A stretch of DNA of 64,000 nucleotides from Bin87 sp965220265 (GTDB lineage: Bacteria > Chloroflexota > Dehalococcoidia > Lucifugimonadales > UBA3495): positions 186,001 to 250,000 of the forward strand of contig CBDCPM010000004.1 in NCBI GenBank assembly GCA_965220265.1, written 5' to 3'. Both the position numbers and the translations under genes were made by a program. Below, piece by piece: positions 17,212-25,879 of the stretch (positions are counted from its first letter, which is position 1; every line of letters starts with the position of its first letter). A model generated the notes under the pieces. The model had not been told where the DNA came from. It saw only the letters and a list, made by a program, of their open reading frames with translations, and did not search any database.

Positions 17212-17883
17212 TCAGTCCGGATCGTCTGTAGGCCGGGGAAACACCATGATAGAAAGATCGCTGAATTCGTCGGTGACCTGGGCCAGTTGGGCCAGCGTCC
17301 CGTCCCAGCGCTGCTCGTCGGGCAGCGTGAGGCGCTGGAACACGGTGACAGGTTGGTCGGGATCGGCACCGTCATTGACGGCGTTGGCGGCGATGGCCGG
17401 CGGCATAAAGTCGAAGGGACGGGGGAGCAGTATCACGTTACGCCGGCCGTGGTTCAGGGTCTCGACCAACTCGCCCAATTCGGAGCCGCGGTCCCAGCGC
17501 TGGTGAAGGGTCAGGAACAATGATTCTTCGAAGGATATTCCAGAGCGGGCGCAGGCGAACTGAATACTGCTGACTCCGGGCACCAGTTCGACGGTCTCGG
17601 CGCGTCGGCGAACCCGGTTCAGGAGCTCCTTGGCGGAGACGTTCAGATCTCCCCACACGCAGACGACGCAGCGCTTGCCCTGTTGGGCCTGCTCCTGCGC
17701 GTAGTCCAGCACGGCCTCCTGATCGCGGTAGGCCATGGGGCGCACCTCGGCATGGCCGGTTCGCCCGGCGACGACGTCGAGGACGGTCTTGAAGCCCACC
17801 ACCACATCGGCGTGTTCAATCGCCTCACGGCCTTTGAGGGTGAGCATATCGGGATCGCCGGGGCCGACGCCCACGACGGTCAT
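17212..17883 (-). CDS. cbiE: precorrin-6Y/cobalt-precorrin-7 C5-methyltransferase, CbiE-like
   Basis: A SAM-dependent tetrapyrrole methylase of 223 aa. N-terminal TVVGVGPGDPDMLTLKG is the SAM/precorrin loop of the family. ELVPGVSSIQFACARSG and LTLHQR resemble CbiE (PGiSS, SLHGR). It methylates the corrin ring; the CbiT decarboxylase partner is not in the window. Start ATG 17883 has AGGA 6 nt upstream; ATG 17910 lacks one. It is first after the B12 riboswitch and terminator and sits 3 nt before cobN. Assignment to CbiE rather than another precorrin methylase is by motif resemblance. Confidence 0.82.
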   Translation of the reverse strand: MTVVGVGPGDPDMLTLKGREAIEHADVVVGFKTVLDVVAGRTGHAEVRPMAYRDQEAVLDYAQEQAQQGKRCVVCVWGDLNVSAKELLNRVRRRAETVELVPGVSSIQFACARSGISFEESLFLTLHQRWDRGSELGELVETLNHGRRNVILLPRPFDFMPPAIAANAVNDGADPDQPVTVFQRLTLPDEQRWDGTLAQLAQVTDEFSDLSIMVFPRPTDDPD

Positions 17884-17924
17884 CTTGATTCCTGCATTTG
17901 AGGATGTCATCAGCTTGTTAGCAA

Positions 17925-17959
17925 CAAAAAACCCTGGGGAACCAACTCCACCAGGGTTT
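17925..17959 (-). terminator. intrinsic terminator under B12 riboswitch control
   Basis: Minus strand stem AAACCCTGG/CCAGGGTTT around a 13-nt loop followed by a run of T. It lies between the riboswitch and cbiE, the usual place for a riboswitch expression platform: cobalamin binding would favour termination and switch off the cob/cbt genes. Confidence 0.85.
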
Positions 17960-18061
17960 AGGGTTATTGCTGAAGCGCACTTGACGTTTTGAGGCTCTTG
18001 ACCTATCAATCACGCGCAAATCAGAACGACCCTGTTGAGCGCAGAGCAGAGTTCCGAGGCA

Positions 18062-18238
18062 ACACCGGGCAGGTCTCCTGGCTTGCGGCTCCCAACCGAA
18101 CCGACGCCTTCCCACGATCCGCGTTGGGCGGATGGCAGTGGCCATTCGTCGGCCGGCTCCCCGCTTACAGTGGCGCAACCGCGGCGGATTCGCACCGCCT
18201 TCCCAATTAAGCCGATGGGGTTATATGGCGCCCGATGT
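18062..18238 (-). promoter_or_regulatory. cobalamin riboswitch
   Basis: On the minus strand the core elements are clear: GGTGCGAATCC with flanking CCGCC, GCCACTGTAAGCGGGGAG, and CCAGGAGACCTGCC near the 3' end. The closing P1 stem pairs 18231-18238 (ACATCGGG) with 18062-18069 (CCCGGTGT, one G-U). A promoter lies 40 nt upstream and an intrinsic terminator 100 nt downstream, before cbiE. Confidence 0.95.
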
Positions 18239-18278
18239 CTGGTTTTCGAATTTTAAGATGCGGTCGGACCGCCCAGCC

Positions 18279-18307
18279 AATGTAGCCCGGATGCTGGGCC
18301 TTGTCAA
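18279..18307 (-). promoter_or_regulatory. sigma70-type promoter of the cobalamin block
   Basis: Minus strand TTGACA (18302-18307, perfect -35), 17-nt spacer, TACATT (18279-18284) as -10. The predicted transcript begins near 18272, just ahead of the B12 riboswitch. In the rest of the 18310-18558 gap I see only AT-rich sequence ahead of the divergent DUF3352 gene. Confidence 0.75.
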
Positions 18308-18558
18308 CGGCGGCTGAAGCTGACCGAATCGAGTAGTCCGGAGCGGGGTTCATTGCCAGGCGGCCGCACCAGAGGAAGATCGGATGAACTCAAACAAGCA
18401 AGGGTTGAAACACACTCGTAGAGTCGCCATCCGAAGAGGAAGACGGATCGTAAATATATACAAAGGCACCATAGCCGGGAACCCTACGCCGGTCCAATGA
18501 CCGCCGGCGACGCAGGACAGTGATAGGGAACAGGATCGATACGCAAGGAGACATACGC

Positions 18559-20364
18559 ATGGGAATAAGGATATTGAGCGCAATAGGGACGGCGACAATA
18601 GTCGCCGCGATGGCGATCGCACTGGCGATATATTTCAGAGTGATCCCGGTCCCGATGGCACTCCTGGGAGTGTTTGCACGCACCAGACAACCTGAGTTCT
18701 CAGCACGATACTACCCTCCAGACACGCTGGCATACACATGGGTAACCCTGGCACCGCGGGACAGACAAATGCGGTACATGCGGGAGATTTGGCAGGGGTT
18801 CAACGAGTATCCCGGATTCGTCAGCACAGTCGACGATTGGAAATCGGGTTTTACCGAGGAAACCGGCATCAGTTTCGACCAGGACGTAGCGTCCTGGATT
18901 GGTCCGGAAGTGTCGGCGGGGATTCTGGATATAGACGCGGAAACGAGACGTCCCAGCGCGGCGGTGTTGATCGGCGTTCGCGACCAAGATGCAGCAGGCG
19001 AATTCCTCGACCAGTGGATAGATTATGTCGAGGCCAAGGGGAATGTGGAGTTCGACACGCGCACGTACCAAGAGAATCCGACCTGGACATCCGACGCCGA
19101 CGATCAAACCTATGCTTTGACGGACGACTGGCTGATATACGCCACAGACGAGGACACACTGCACGCGATTGTTGATCGAATTGAGGGTATCGGCCAGGGA
19201 TCGCTTGCCCGGGCAACCAAATTTGAGGCCGCTCGGGACGCACTGGCGGAACGGCGATTTGCTTCGGCGTACCTAGACTACGAACGGGGAGAAGAACTTC
19301 TCGCGGGATGGGGTGACACATTCGGATCCCTTGGTCCCAGATTGCTTGGCCCGGCTGGAGGCCCGGGGCAGACGAGCGAATGGCTGGGGGTTGCAGCGAC
19401 ATGGGTTGACCGGGGTCTGGTCACAGAATGGGTGTCCCCGTCGGCTCCAGCGGACGGACTGGAAGTAGCGGGCCTGGACGACCCCGCCGGATTGTTGCCA
19501 GACGACACATTGGGGTTTCTGGCAACGAGCTTTGATCCGGACGTTGACCACTGGCGCGCGGCATGGCGAGGGCGCCAGTTGGCGGATGTGCTGCCCGACG
19601 CGGGTTTGATCGATCAGATCAACGATGCAGCCAGCGGAATCGCGACGGGGGACGCGCCAGAGTTGGACGAAGAGTCCAGCCTTGCGGAGGCGCTGGACCT
19701 AGTCCTGTGGCTGATGGAGGACGTTTCGGGGGTAGACCCAGAAGAGGAGTTCATCGACCACCTGGTCGGGACCGCTATCCTGGGGGTGCGGGACTTCGAT
19801 TTTGAGGCAGTGCGAGATAATCCGCTGGACAATCCCGTCGACGCGGTGGCAATGCTGTCTTACCGCGAGGGCAACCGGGATGAACTAGTACAGACCATGA
19901 ACCGCCTTACAGGGCTGGCGCAAACGCACGCCGGCATGAGCGCCAACGCGGTCGACGTCGGTGGAGAAGGTCCAGCGACGGTGTTCGACCTGGGCCCACT
20001 GGCAATGCTCGTGGGCGGGCCGATCGGCTACCAACCGGGCTATGTGCTGCACGATCAATACCTGACCGTAGGCACAACCGAACAAGCGTTGAGGGCAGTC
20101 GTGAACGTGCAGAACGGGCAGGGAAAGAGCCTATCCTCGGACGCGGAATACAGACGAGCGATGGAGTACCTGCCGGTGGCCCGGCAATTCCTTGGATACG
20201 TCGACGCGCATGGGATAGTCGGCAATCTGGACGCAGATGACCTAGGCTTGGAAACGGATCAGTACGAGGCGTTGCATGGAGGCCTGGGCGTCCTGGTCAT
20301 CGGGTCAAATGGCGGTGAGGGATACAGTCGCAGCGTGGCGGTGATCACGTTGCTTCCCGAATAG
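18559..20364 (+). CDS. DUF3352-type exported/membrane-anchored protein
   Basis: A 601-aa protein with one N-terminal hydrophobic segment (IRILSAIGTATIVAAMAIALAIYF) acting as signal or anchor. The body matches DUF3352: PPDTLAYTWVTLAP after the anchor, a FNEYPGF region, internal ADDQTYALTDDWLIYATDEDTL and LPDDTLGFLAT, and a late DQYLTVGTTEQALRAV. Function unknown; such proteins lie outside the membrane and may bind substrates. ATG 18559 is supported by AAGGAG 8 nt upstream. It stands alone, divergent from the cob block, and ends before a bidirectional hairpin. Confidence 0.8.
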   Translation: MGIRILSAIGTATIVAAMAIALAIYFRVIPVPMALLGVFARTRQPEFSARYYPPDTLAYTWVTLAPRDRQMRYMREIWQGFNEYPGFVSTVDDWKSGFTEETGISFDQDVASWIGPEVSAGILDIDAETRRPSAAVLIGVRDQDAAGEFLDQWIDYVEAKGNVEFDTRTYQENPTWTSDADDQTYALTDDWLIYATDEDTLHAIVDRIEGIGQGSLARATKFEAARDALAERRFASAYLDYERGEELLAGWGDTFGSLGPRLLGPAGGPGQTSEWLGVAATWVDRGLVTEWVSPSAPADGLEVAGLDDPAGLLPDDTLGFLATSFDPDVDHWRAAWRGRQLADVLPDAGLIDQINDAASGIATGDAPELDEESSLAEALDLVLWLMEDVSGVDPEEEFIDHLVGTAILGVRDFDFEAVRDNPLDNPVDAVAMLSYREGNRDELVQTMNRLTGLAQTHAGMSANAVDVGGEGPATVFDLGPLAMLVGGPIGYQPGYVLHDQYLTVGTTEQALRAVVNVQNGQGKSLSSDAEYRRAMEYLPVARQFLGYVDAHGIVGNLDADDLGLETDQYEALHGGLGVLVIGSNGGEGYSRSVAVITLLPE

Positions 20365-20420
20365 GGGCGCGACCGGCGGTCTCCAACCTAACACCCAAGC
20401 AACCCACGGTGCCAAGAGAA

Positions 20421-20443
20421 GGGGCAGCTGATATTGCTGCCCC
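20421..20443. terminator. bidirectional hairpin between DUF3352 and moaD-like genes
   Basis: Perfect 8-bp stem GGGGCAGC/GCTGCCCC with a 7-nt loop. On the minus strand it is followed by TTCTCTT, a fair terminator for the moaD-like gene; on the plus strand the tail AATCTTCGTC is weaker. It separates two convergent genes. Confidence 0.65.
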
Positions 20444-20487
20444 AATCTTCGTCAGACCCGCGATCGATGTCAGACGTGTGACCGAGT

Positions 20488-20757
20488 TCAACCACCGCCA
20501 ATGGCGGGCAAGAAGTGCATTTCGGTGTCCTCACCGACTCGCTCCATGAGCCCGAGCTGGCTCACGTCGCCATCCACGATCACGGCGAGGCCCGGGGTGA
20601 TGTCATCCAACTCCTCGTCGTAGAGGAGTTCCTTCATGCCCGGGTGCATCTGCTCCAGGTTATTGATCACCTGCCGAACCGTGGCGCCGGCAACCTGAAC
20701 TCGGTCGGGAGCCCCGGTGATACGCTGCATCTGCGGGGGTATCCATACGTCGGGCAT
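20488..20757 (-). CDS. MoaD/ThiS family sulfur-carrier protein
   Basis: An 89-aa ubiquitin-like protein: VQVAGATVRQVINNLEQMHPGMKELL, then LAVIVDGD, ending FLPAIGGG with the terminal Gly-Gly needed for adenylation/thiocarboxylation. The start at 20757 follows AGGGGG at 7 nt. It lies 73 nt downstream of a molybdenum hydroxylase-type gene, so delivery of sulfur for molybdopterin is a sensible guess, although a MoaD-like protein could also serve other sulfur transfers. Confidence 0.85.
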   Translation of the reverse strand: MPDVWIPPQMQRITGAPDRVQVAGATVRQVINNLEQMHPGMKELLYDEELDDITPGLAVIVDGDVSQLGLMERVGEDTEMHFLPAIGGG

Positions 20758-20830
20758 TTTGCATCCCCCTGACGGTTGGCTGGCGCGCCGGGACACCCGT
20801 AAGGGTCGCCCCCGGCGCGGCTATAGCGGG

Positions 20831-23155
20831 CTAGCTACCGTTCTTTTCCCACAGGGCTTCCAGGACGTTGCCCGGGTTCATGGGAAGGACGGTCAAGCGG
20901 ACGCCGATGGCGTCGTAGATAGCGTTGGCAATGGCGGCCATTGGAGGCACGATGGGCACCTCGCCCACGCCGCGAACACCGTAGGGATGGTTGGGGTTGT
21001 CGACCTCAACGATGCAGGTGTCGATCATCGGCAGGTCAAGGCTGGTGGGCATGCGGTAGTCGAGGAAGCTGGAGTTGACCATGTGACCGTGGTCGTTGGT
21101 GTAATACTCCTCGTTGAGGGCCCAACCGATACCCTGGACCGCTCCGCCCTGGATCTGGCCTTCCACGTAGGAGGGATGAATCGCCTTGCCGGCGTCCTGG
21201 AGAGCGGTGTAGCGGACGATTTCCACCTTGCCGGTGTCTTCATCCACCTCGACGTCGACGATATGGACACCGATGCACGGGCCGGCACCGCCGGGGTTGA
21301 CGCCACCGCGTCCGACGATGGGGCCGCCGGTGGGAACCTGACGTGCGGCCAGTTGCTGGAAGGTCATCTGCAGCTGGTCGTCGGCGCGATGCTTGAGAAC
21401 GCCGTCCTCGTAGAGCACGTCTTCAGGTTCAACTTCCCAGATGCGAGCGGCGCGGGCCATCATCTGCTGCTTGACGTCCTGAGCGGCGGTGTAGGCCGCG
21501 AAACCGGTCTTGAAGGTGACACTGCTGCCGCCGGTGTTGGAGGTGAAACCGATGCTGTCGGTGTCTCCGATCTGCGGGTTGACGTCCTCGACGGCGATGC
21601 CCAGCACCTCGGCCAACTGCTGGGAAACGGAGGCGCGGGTGCCACCGATATCGGGAGAACCCTCGGTGAGGGTCACGGTGCCGTCCGGGTTGACCAAGGC
21701 CACAGCAGCGGCCGGGCCGGTGTTGTTGCCCCAGAAACCGGAAGCTACTCCCCGTCCGCGACGCTTGCCATCTTTCGGCGCGCTGTAATGCGGGTGCGCC
21801 TTGGTGGCTTCCAGCGTCTCGATATAACCGACCTTAGGGGTCAGCGGGCCGGTGGGACGACGAGTGCCCTCCTTGGCGCTGTTGATCAAGCGAAGGTCGA
21901 TGGCATCGATGCCGAGTTTTTCCGCCAACTCATCCAGCGCGACTTCCACGCAGTAGGCCGCAGCCGGCGAGCCCGGGGCGCGGTAGGCCGCAGTCTTGGG
22001 CCGGTTGACGACGATATCGTAGCCTTCGATGAAAGTGTTGGGGATGTCGTAAGCGGAGAACACGCAGTTGGCTGCGCCCGCCACGGGGGATCCGGGGAAG
22101 GCCCCGGCCTCGAAGATCAAGTGCACCTCAGCGGCGGTGATTTTGCCGTCGTTGGTCGCGCCGATCTTGCATGAGATCTCGGTGCCAGAGGTAGGACCGG
22201 TGGCCTCGAAGACCTCGGTACGGTTCATGGAGACCTTGACAGGAGCGTGCGCCTTGCGAGCGAGCAAGGCGGCCAAGGGCTCCATGTAGACGGCGAGCTT
22301 GGCGCCGAAACCGCCGCCGATCTCCATGGGGATAGCCTTGACCTTGGATACTGGGATGCCCACGAGCCTAGCGGTGTGGTCGCGCACGGTGAAGTGGCCC
22401 TGGCTGCTGGACCAGATGGTCAGGTTGCCATCGTCGTGCCACATGGCGGTACCGCTGTGGGGCTCGATATAGCCCTGGTGGACGGCGGAGGTTGACACGC
22501 TGCGCTCCACCACGACGTCGGCGTCGGCGTAACCGGCGTCGAGATCGCCCATGCGGAATTCGAAGTGGTTGGCGACGTTGGTACCGGCGGAGGAGTCGTC
22601 GTCGTCCAATATGCCGCCGGCACGAGTACCGGCAGTGGTGAACGCGGCGAGGCGCTCGTGGACCAGGGTGGCATCGTCTGCCATAGCCTCCTGAGCGTGA
22701 ATGACCGGCGGGAGCACCTCGTACTCGACATCGATCTGCTTCAGCGCTTCTTCAGCGGTGTGAGCGTTGACCGCAGCAACAGCAGCGATGGCGTGGCCCT
22801 TATAAAGGGCCTTGTCTTGAGCCATGATGTTGTTGCTGAGGAACTTGAAGTTGATCATTGCGCCTTCGGCCAAGTCGGAGGCTCGGCCGGTGGGTTCGAC
22901 GATATCCGCTCCAGTAATGACGGCACGGACGCCAGGCATGGCCTCGGCCTTGCTGGTGTCGATGGACTTGACGCGGGCGTGAGCGTGGGGGCTCCGGAGA
23001 ACCTTGCCGTACAGCATTCCGGGCAAGTTGAGGTCGGCGCTGTAGCGGGCGAGGCCGGTGACCTTGTCCGCCCCGTCGTGGCGGACCGGGCGGGTCCCGA
23101 CTACCTTGTATTCCTTGTCGCTAGTCAGGACCATATTGGGCTTGTAGTCCAGCAT
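20831..23155 (-). CDS. xanthine dehydrogenase family, molybdopterin-binding large subunit
   Basis: 774 aa, full length for the Mo-binding subunit of the XDH/CO dehydrogenase/aldehyde oxidase family. Seen: VVGTRPVRHDGADKVTG, LRSPHAHARVKSID, SSQGHFTVRD, YRAPGSPAAAYCVEVALDE, and the C-terminal GVRGVGEVP with the catalytic-type Glu. Substrate is not predictable. The FAD and 2Fe-2S subunits usually adjacent are absent. ATG 23155 has GGAGG 8 nt upstream. An extended -10 (23233-23241) drives it; the moaD-like gene follows. Confidence 0.9.
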   Translation of the reverse strand: MLDYKPNMVLTSDKEYKVVGTRPVRHDGADKVTGLARYSADLNLPGMLYGKVLRSPHAHARVKSIDTSKAEAMPGVRAVITGADIVEPTGRASDLAEGAMINFKFLSNNIMAQDKALYKGHAIAAVAAVNAHTAEEALKQIDVEYEVLPPVIHAQEAMADDATLVHERLAAFTTAGTRAGGILDDDDSSAGTNVANHFEFRMGDLDAGYADADVVVERSVSTSAVHQGYIEPHSGTAMWHDDGNLTIWSSSQGHFTVRDHTARLVGIPVSKVKAIPMEIGGGFGAKLAVYMEPLAALLARKAHAPVKVSMNRTEVFEATGPTSGTEISCKIGATNDGKITAAEVHLIFEAGAFPGSPVAGAANCVFSAYDIPNTFIEGYDIVVNRPKTAAYRAPGSPAAAYCVEVALDELAEKLGIDAIDLRLINSAKEGTRRPTGPLTPKVGYIETLEATKAHPHYSAPKDGKRRGRGVASGFWGNNTGPAAAVALVNPDGTVTLTEGSPDIGGTRASVSQQLAEVLGIAVEDVNPQIGDTDSIGFTSNTGGSSVTFKTGFAAYTAAQDVKQQMMARAARIWEVEPEDVLYEDGVLKHRADDQLQMTFQQLAARQVPTGGPIVGRGGVNPGGAGPCIGVHIVDVEVDEDTGKVEIVRYTALQDAGKAIHPSYVEGQIQGGAVQGIGWALNEEYYTNDHGHMVNSSFLDYRMPTSLDLPMIDTCIVEVDNPNHPYGVRGVGEVPIVPPMAAIANAIYDAIGVRLTVLPMNPGNVLEALWEKNGS

Positions 23156-23232
23156 TGGTTATTCCTCCGGCTGGTACGTCAAATGCGGGCTTGGAAAGGG
23201 TACGCGGCACGCGAGAATCACATCCGGGCAAT

Positions 23233-23241
23233 ATGATAGCA
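23233..23241 (-). promoter_or_regulatory. extended -10 promoter of XDH-type gene
   Basis: Minus strand TGC-TATCAT, about 78 nt ahead of the ATG at 23155, no clear -35. The intergenic region 23156-23379 also carries the upstream region of the divergent BKACE gene, where I see no strong promoter. Confidence 0.45.
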
Positions 23242-23379
23242 TAGCGATCAAACCGATGGGACGGGCCCGTTCCCGTGCCGTGTTAATGCTCGGTAAATGT
23301 TAGGGTCCGGCTTTACCCGGCACACCGCTGAAGAGCCGGCCCAAGGCGACCAAAATCAGGCGGCCATAAGGCGGGACAA

Positions 23380-24267
23380 ATGGATACCATCATCATCAAA
23401 GGGTGTTTGAACGGCAGTCGGGGAAGAGAACAAAATCCCAACGTACCGTGGACACCAGAGGAAGTCGCACAGGAAGCAGTGCGGTGCTATGAAGCGGGGG
23501 CGTCCGTAGTCCATATCCACGCGAGGACGCCGGATGGAGGCATCAGCTACGACCCGTCGTGGTACGCGCAGACGGCCGCGATGATACGGGCGCAATGCGA
23601 CCTGGTATTGAATCACACCACGGCGCGGCAGGCCCATGTCCCGGTGGAAGCGGTAACGCGGTATCTGCTGGAAACGCCACAGCCGGTGGAGATGGTGTCG
23701 CTGAACCTAGGCACGGGCACCCGGTGGGTGCTCGACCCGGATACCGGCCAGCGTCGTACCGTGACCAGCCCCAACTCCTTTGAGGACATTGTGGCCACGC
23801 TGGACGCCTGCTACCAGCGAGGCACCTTCCCGGAGCCGGCTGTCCACGACGTGGGGAACGTGAACGCTGCCATCACGTTGATGCGGGAAGGCTACATCAA
23901 GGATTCCCGTTACTTCCTGGTAGAGCCGGGCGCCCATTGGGGCGACGGTCGCCTGAACATGGTGGGTTCGCCACGCAACTACATGCTCATCGCCGACACC
24001 ATCAGAGAACATTACCCAGACGCAACCTGGCTGGCGCACAGCAGCATGGGACAAACCTTCCCGTTGTGCGCCATCGCAATCGCCACCGGCGCGCACATCC
24101 GCGTCGGCATGGAAGACAGTCCCTTCCTGCCCAACAACCCCGAACCCAAATCAAACGCGCAGTACATTGAATGGGCCGTCACGATGGCACGGCTGCACGG
24201 CAGAGAACCGGCAACACCGCAGCAGGCCCGGGACATGCTGGGGTTGAATCCGTATCCGGAGGCATAG
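23380..24267 (+). CDS. BKACE family (beta-keto acid cleavage, DUF849) protein
   Basis: A TIM-barrel enzyme of 295 aa. IIIKGCLNGSRGREQNP at the N-terminus and VVHIHART (metal-ligand His45 and His47) are diagnostic, as is GAHIRVGMEDS near the C-terminus with the third His and a conserved Glu. BKACE enzymes condense acetyl-CoA with a beta-keto acid; the known example cleaves 3-keto-5-aminohexanoate in lysine fermentation. The true substrate is unknown, and no lysine-fermentation genes are adjacent. GGCGGGA lies before the ATG. Confidence 0.88.
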   Translation: MDTIIIKGCLNGSRGREQNPNVPWTPEEVAQEAVRCYEAGASVVHIHARTPDGGISYDPSWYAQTAAMIRAQCDLVLNHTTARQAHVPVEAVTRYLLETPQPVEMVSLNLGTGTRWVLDPDTGQRRTVTSPNSFEDIVATLDACYQRGTFPEPAVHDVGNVNAAITLMREGYIKDSRYFLVEPGAHWGDGRLNMVGSPRNYMLIADTIREHYPDATWLAHSSMGQTFPLCAIAIATGAHIRVGMEDSPFLPNNPEPKSNAQYIEWAVTMARLHGREPATPQQARDMLGLNPYPEA

Positions 24268-24315
24268 CGCCGGCGCGCGCTGTTGCCATGGACAGAAGAG
24301 CAGGGTAAGCGGAAA

Positions 24316-25140
24316 TCAATCGATGCGTCGGCCGCGCCAATACTGGGGCGGCCGTTGGTATTCACCATCGCCGCGGCGGCCACCGCCGGTGCGGAACGAG
24401 TTGGTAGGGCCGCGCCGAAATGAACGAAACGCCAGGCCGACGATAGCGCCCACCACGAAGCCGCCGATGTGGGCGAAGAATGCAGTGGACACCTCGTGGC
24501 TGACGCCAATGGAGAGGAGGCCTTGAATAGCCTGCAGGGCAAACCAGATGAGGAGGAGCCAAACCGCGCGCAACTCGATGACCGTGATCAATATATAGAT
24601 CAGCAGGGTGCGGATCCGGTTGCGGGGAAACAGGAGGAGGTAGGCGCCCAACACGCCGGAGATGGCACCGCTGGCTCCGACCAACGGGATTTGTGAGGAC
24701 GGATCGATGGCGTAATGGGACAGGGTGGCGAGCACGCCGGCGACCAGGTAGAACAGCAGATATTTGACGTGTCCGAAGGTCGATTCGATATTGTCGCCAA
24801 ACACCCACAAGAACAGCATGTTGCCAATGAAATGCATCAAGCTGCCGTGGATGAACATGGAGGTGAGCATCGTTCCCCAAGTTGGGATGGGTGAGGCGAT
24901 GCTGACGGCGCCAGAGCCAAGCCCGACCAGTTCGAAAGCCCGGCCGGATGACAGCTCGGCGGGAATGAAGCCGAATTTCAGGAAGAAAACGGAGATCCCG
25001 AGGCCACCCCCGCCGAAAAGGAAGCCGAACCCGCCGATGCCGATCTCGTAAAGAAATACGAGGGCGTTGAGCCCGATCAGGACAAGGTTGACGACGGGTA
25101 AGGATCCGTGACGCCGCCCGGCGTCGGAGATGGGCAGCAC
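24316..25140 (-). CDS. rhomboid family intramembrane serine protease
   Basis: 274 aa with six or seven membrane segments. The family motifs are HGSLMHFIGNMLFLWVFG (His and Asn of the oxyanion region), GASGAISGVLGAYL (catalytic Ser) and AFFAHIGGFVVGAIVG (catalytic His). N-terminal NLVLIGLNALVFLYE is the usual first helix. The C-terminal tail is Arg/Gly/Tyr-rich and cytoplasmic. GTG 25140 lies 2 nt after the stop of the cytidylate kinase-like gene, so they are co-transcribed. Confidence 0.93.
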   Translation of the reverse strand: MLPISDAGRRHGSLPVVNLVLIGLNALVFLYEIGIGGFGFLFGGGGLGISVFFLKFGFIPAELSSGRAFELVGLGSGAVSIASPIPTWGTMLTSMFIHGSLMHFIGNMLFLWVFGDNIESTFGHVKYLLFYLVAGVLATLSHYAIDPSSQIPLVGASGAISGVLGAYLLLFPRNRIRTLLIYILITVIELRAVWLLLIWFALQAIQGLLSIGVSHEVSTAFFAHIGGFVVGAIVGLAFRSFRRGPTNSFRTGGGRRGDGEYQRPPQYWRGRRID

Positions 25141-25142
25141 GG

Positions 25143-25853
25143 CTAAGCGGGAACTGTTTCGGTAAGGTCTTCTGAGGCGTGGGCGATGATTTCCGCGGCA
25201 GTGCTTTGGGCAATGCGCCCGATATTCAGCATCAGGTGGAACTTGGTGGGATCGTTTGCTTCGACCCGAAAGAACTTACGGTAGAACGTCACCCGAGCGT
25301 TCTCGAGCTCCTCGGAGTAGGCGCGAGCCTCGTCGGCGGAGAACATCTCGCGCTTGGCCATGGTGTCGACGCGGACGTCCATGGGCGCCAGCAGGCCGAC
25401 GTGGATAACCCCGGGAATATCGGCCAGGATCATGTTGCTGCCGCGGCCGATAATTACGACGTCGCCGCCCCCGGCTAATTCCTTGATAACCGAGGTAGTG
25501 GCCTCGATGAAGGCGCGGTCGTGGACGGTGGACGACGAAGCGGCGTCGGATACCAGTTCGGTATAGGCCTCGGCCGGCAGCATCTCGATGCCACGGCCGA
25601 AGTAGGGTTCGGCGCCCGCGCCGGCCACGGCGGAACGCTCGAGAACGGTCTGCATAAAGCGGGCGACTTTTTCGCGGAACGGGACCACCCGCTGCTCTTT
25701 CTCGATGAGGCGGCTGATCGGAGAGCCGACCAGGCGGGCCGCCTCAGAGAAGATGTACCGGTCGACGTAGTTCAGGCCCATATTCTGGGCCACCAGGTGG
25801 CCGATCTCCAGCGTGCCGCTGCCGATGACGCCGTTGATGGTTATGACCGGCAT
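25143..25853 (-). CDS. cytidylate kinase-like family protein
   Basis: 236 aa related to the Cytidylate_kin2 family. ITINGVIGSGTLEIG is the P-loop-like start (GSG without the usual Lys, as often in this family), followed by LNYVDRYIFSEAARL. The later GDVVIIGRGSNMILAD and MAKREMFSADEARAYSE match too. Real nucleotide kinase activity is unproven; canonical Cmk differs. ATG 25853 has GGAGG 7 nt upstream. It lies between a GNAT gene and the rhomboid gene. Confidence 0.82.
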   Translation of the reverse strand: MPVITINGVIGSGTLEIGHLVAQNMGLNYVDRYIFSEAARLVGSPISRLIEKEQRVVPFREKVARFMQTVLERSAVAGAGAEPYFGRGIEMLPAEAYTELVSDAASSSTVHDRAFIEATTSVIKELAGGGDVVIIGRGSNMILADIPGVIHVGLLAPMDVRVDTMAKREMFSADEARAYSEELENARVTFYRKFFRVEANDPTKFHLMLNIGRIAQSTAAEIIAHASEDLTETVPA

Positions 25854-25879
25854 GATATTTCCTCCGTCTCGGGCTCAGG

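Noticed and set aside
13645..17523. Long plus-strand open frames (593 and 676 codons) opposite cobN and cbiE
   Set aside because: They are GC-driven mirror frames; the minus strand encodes recognisable CobN and CbiE across the same region.
17884..17910. Upstream ATG start for cbiE at 17910
   Set aside because: No Shine-Dalgarno before it, while ATG 17883 has AGGA at good spacing and starts at the conserved SAM loop.
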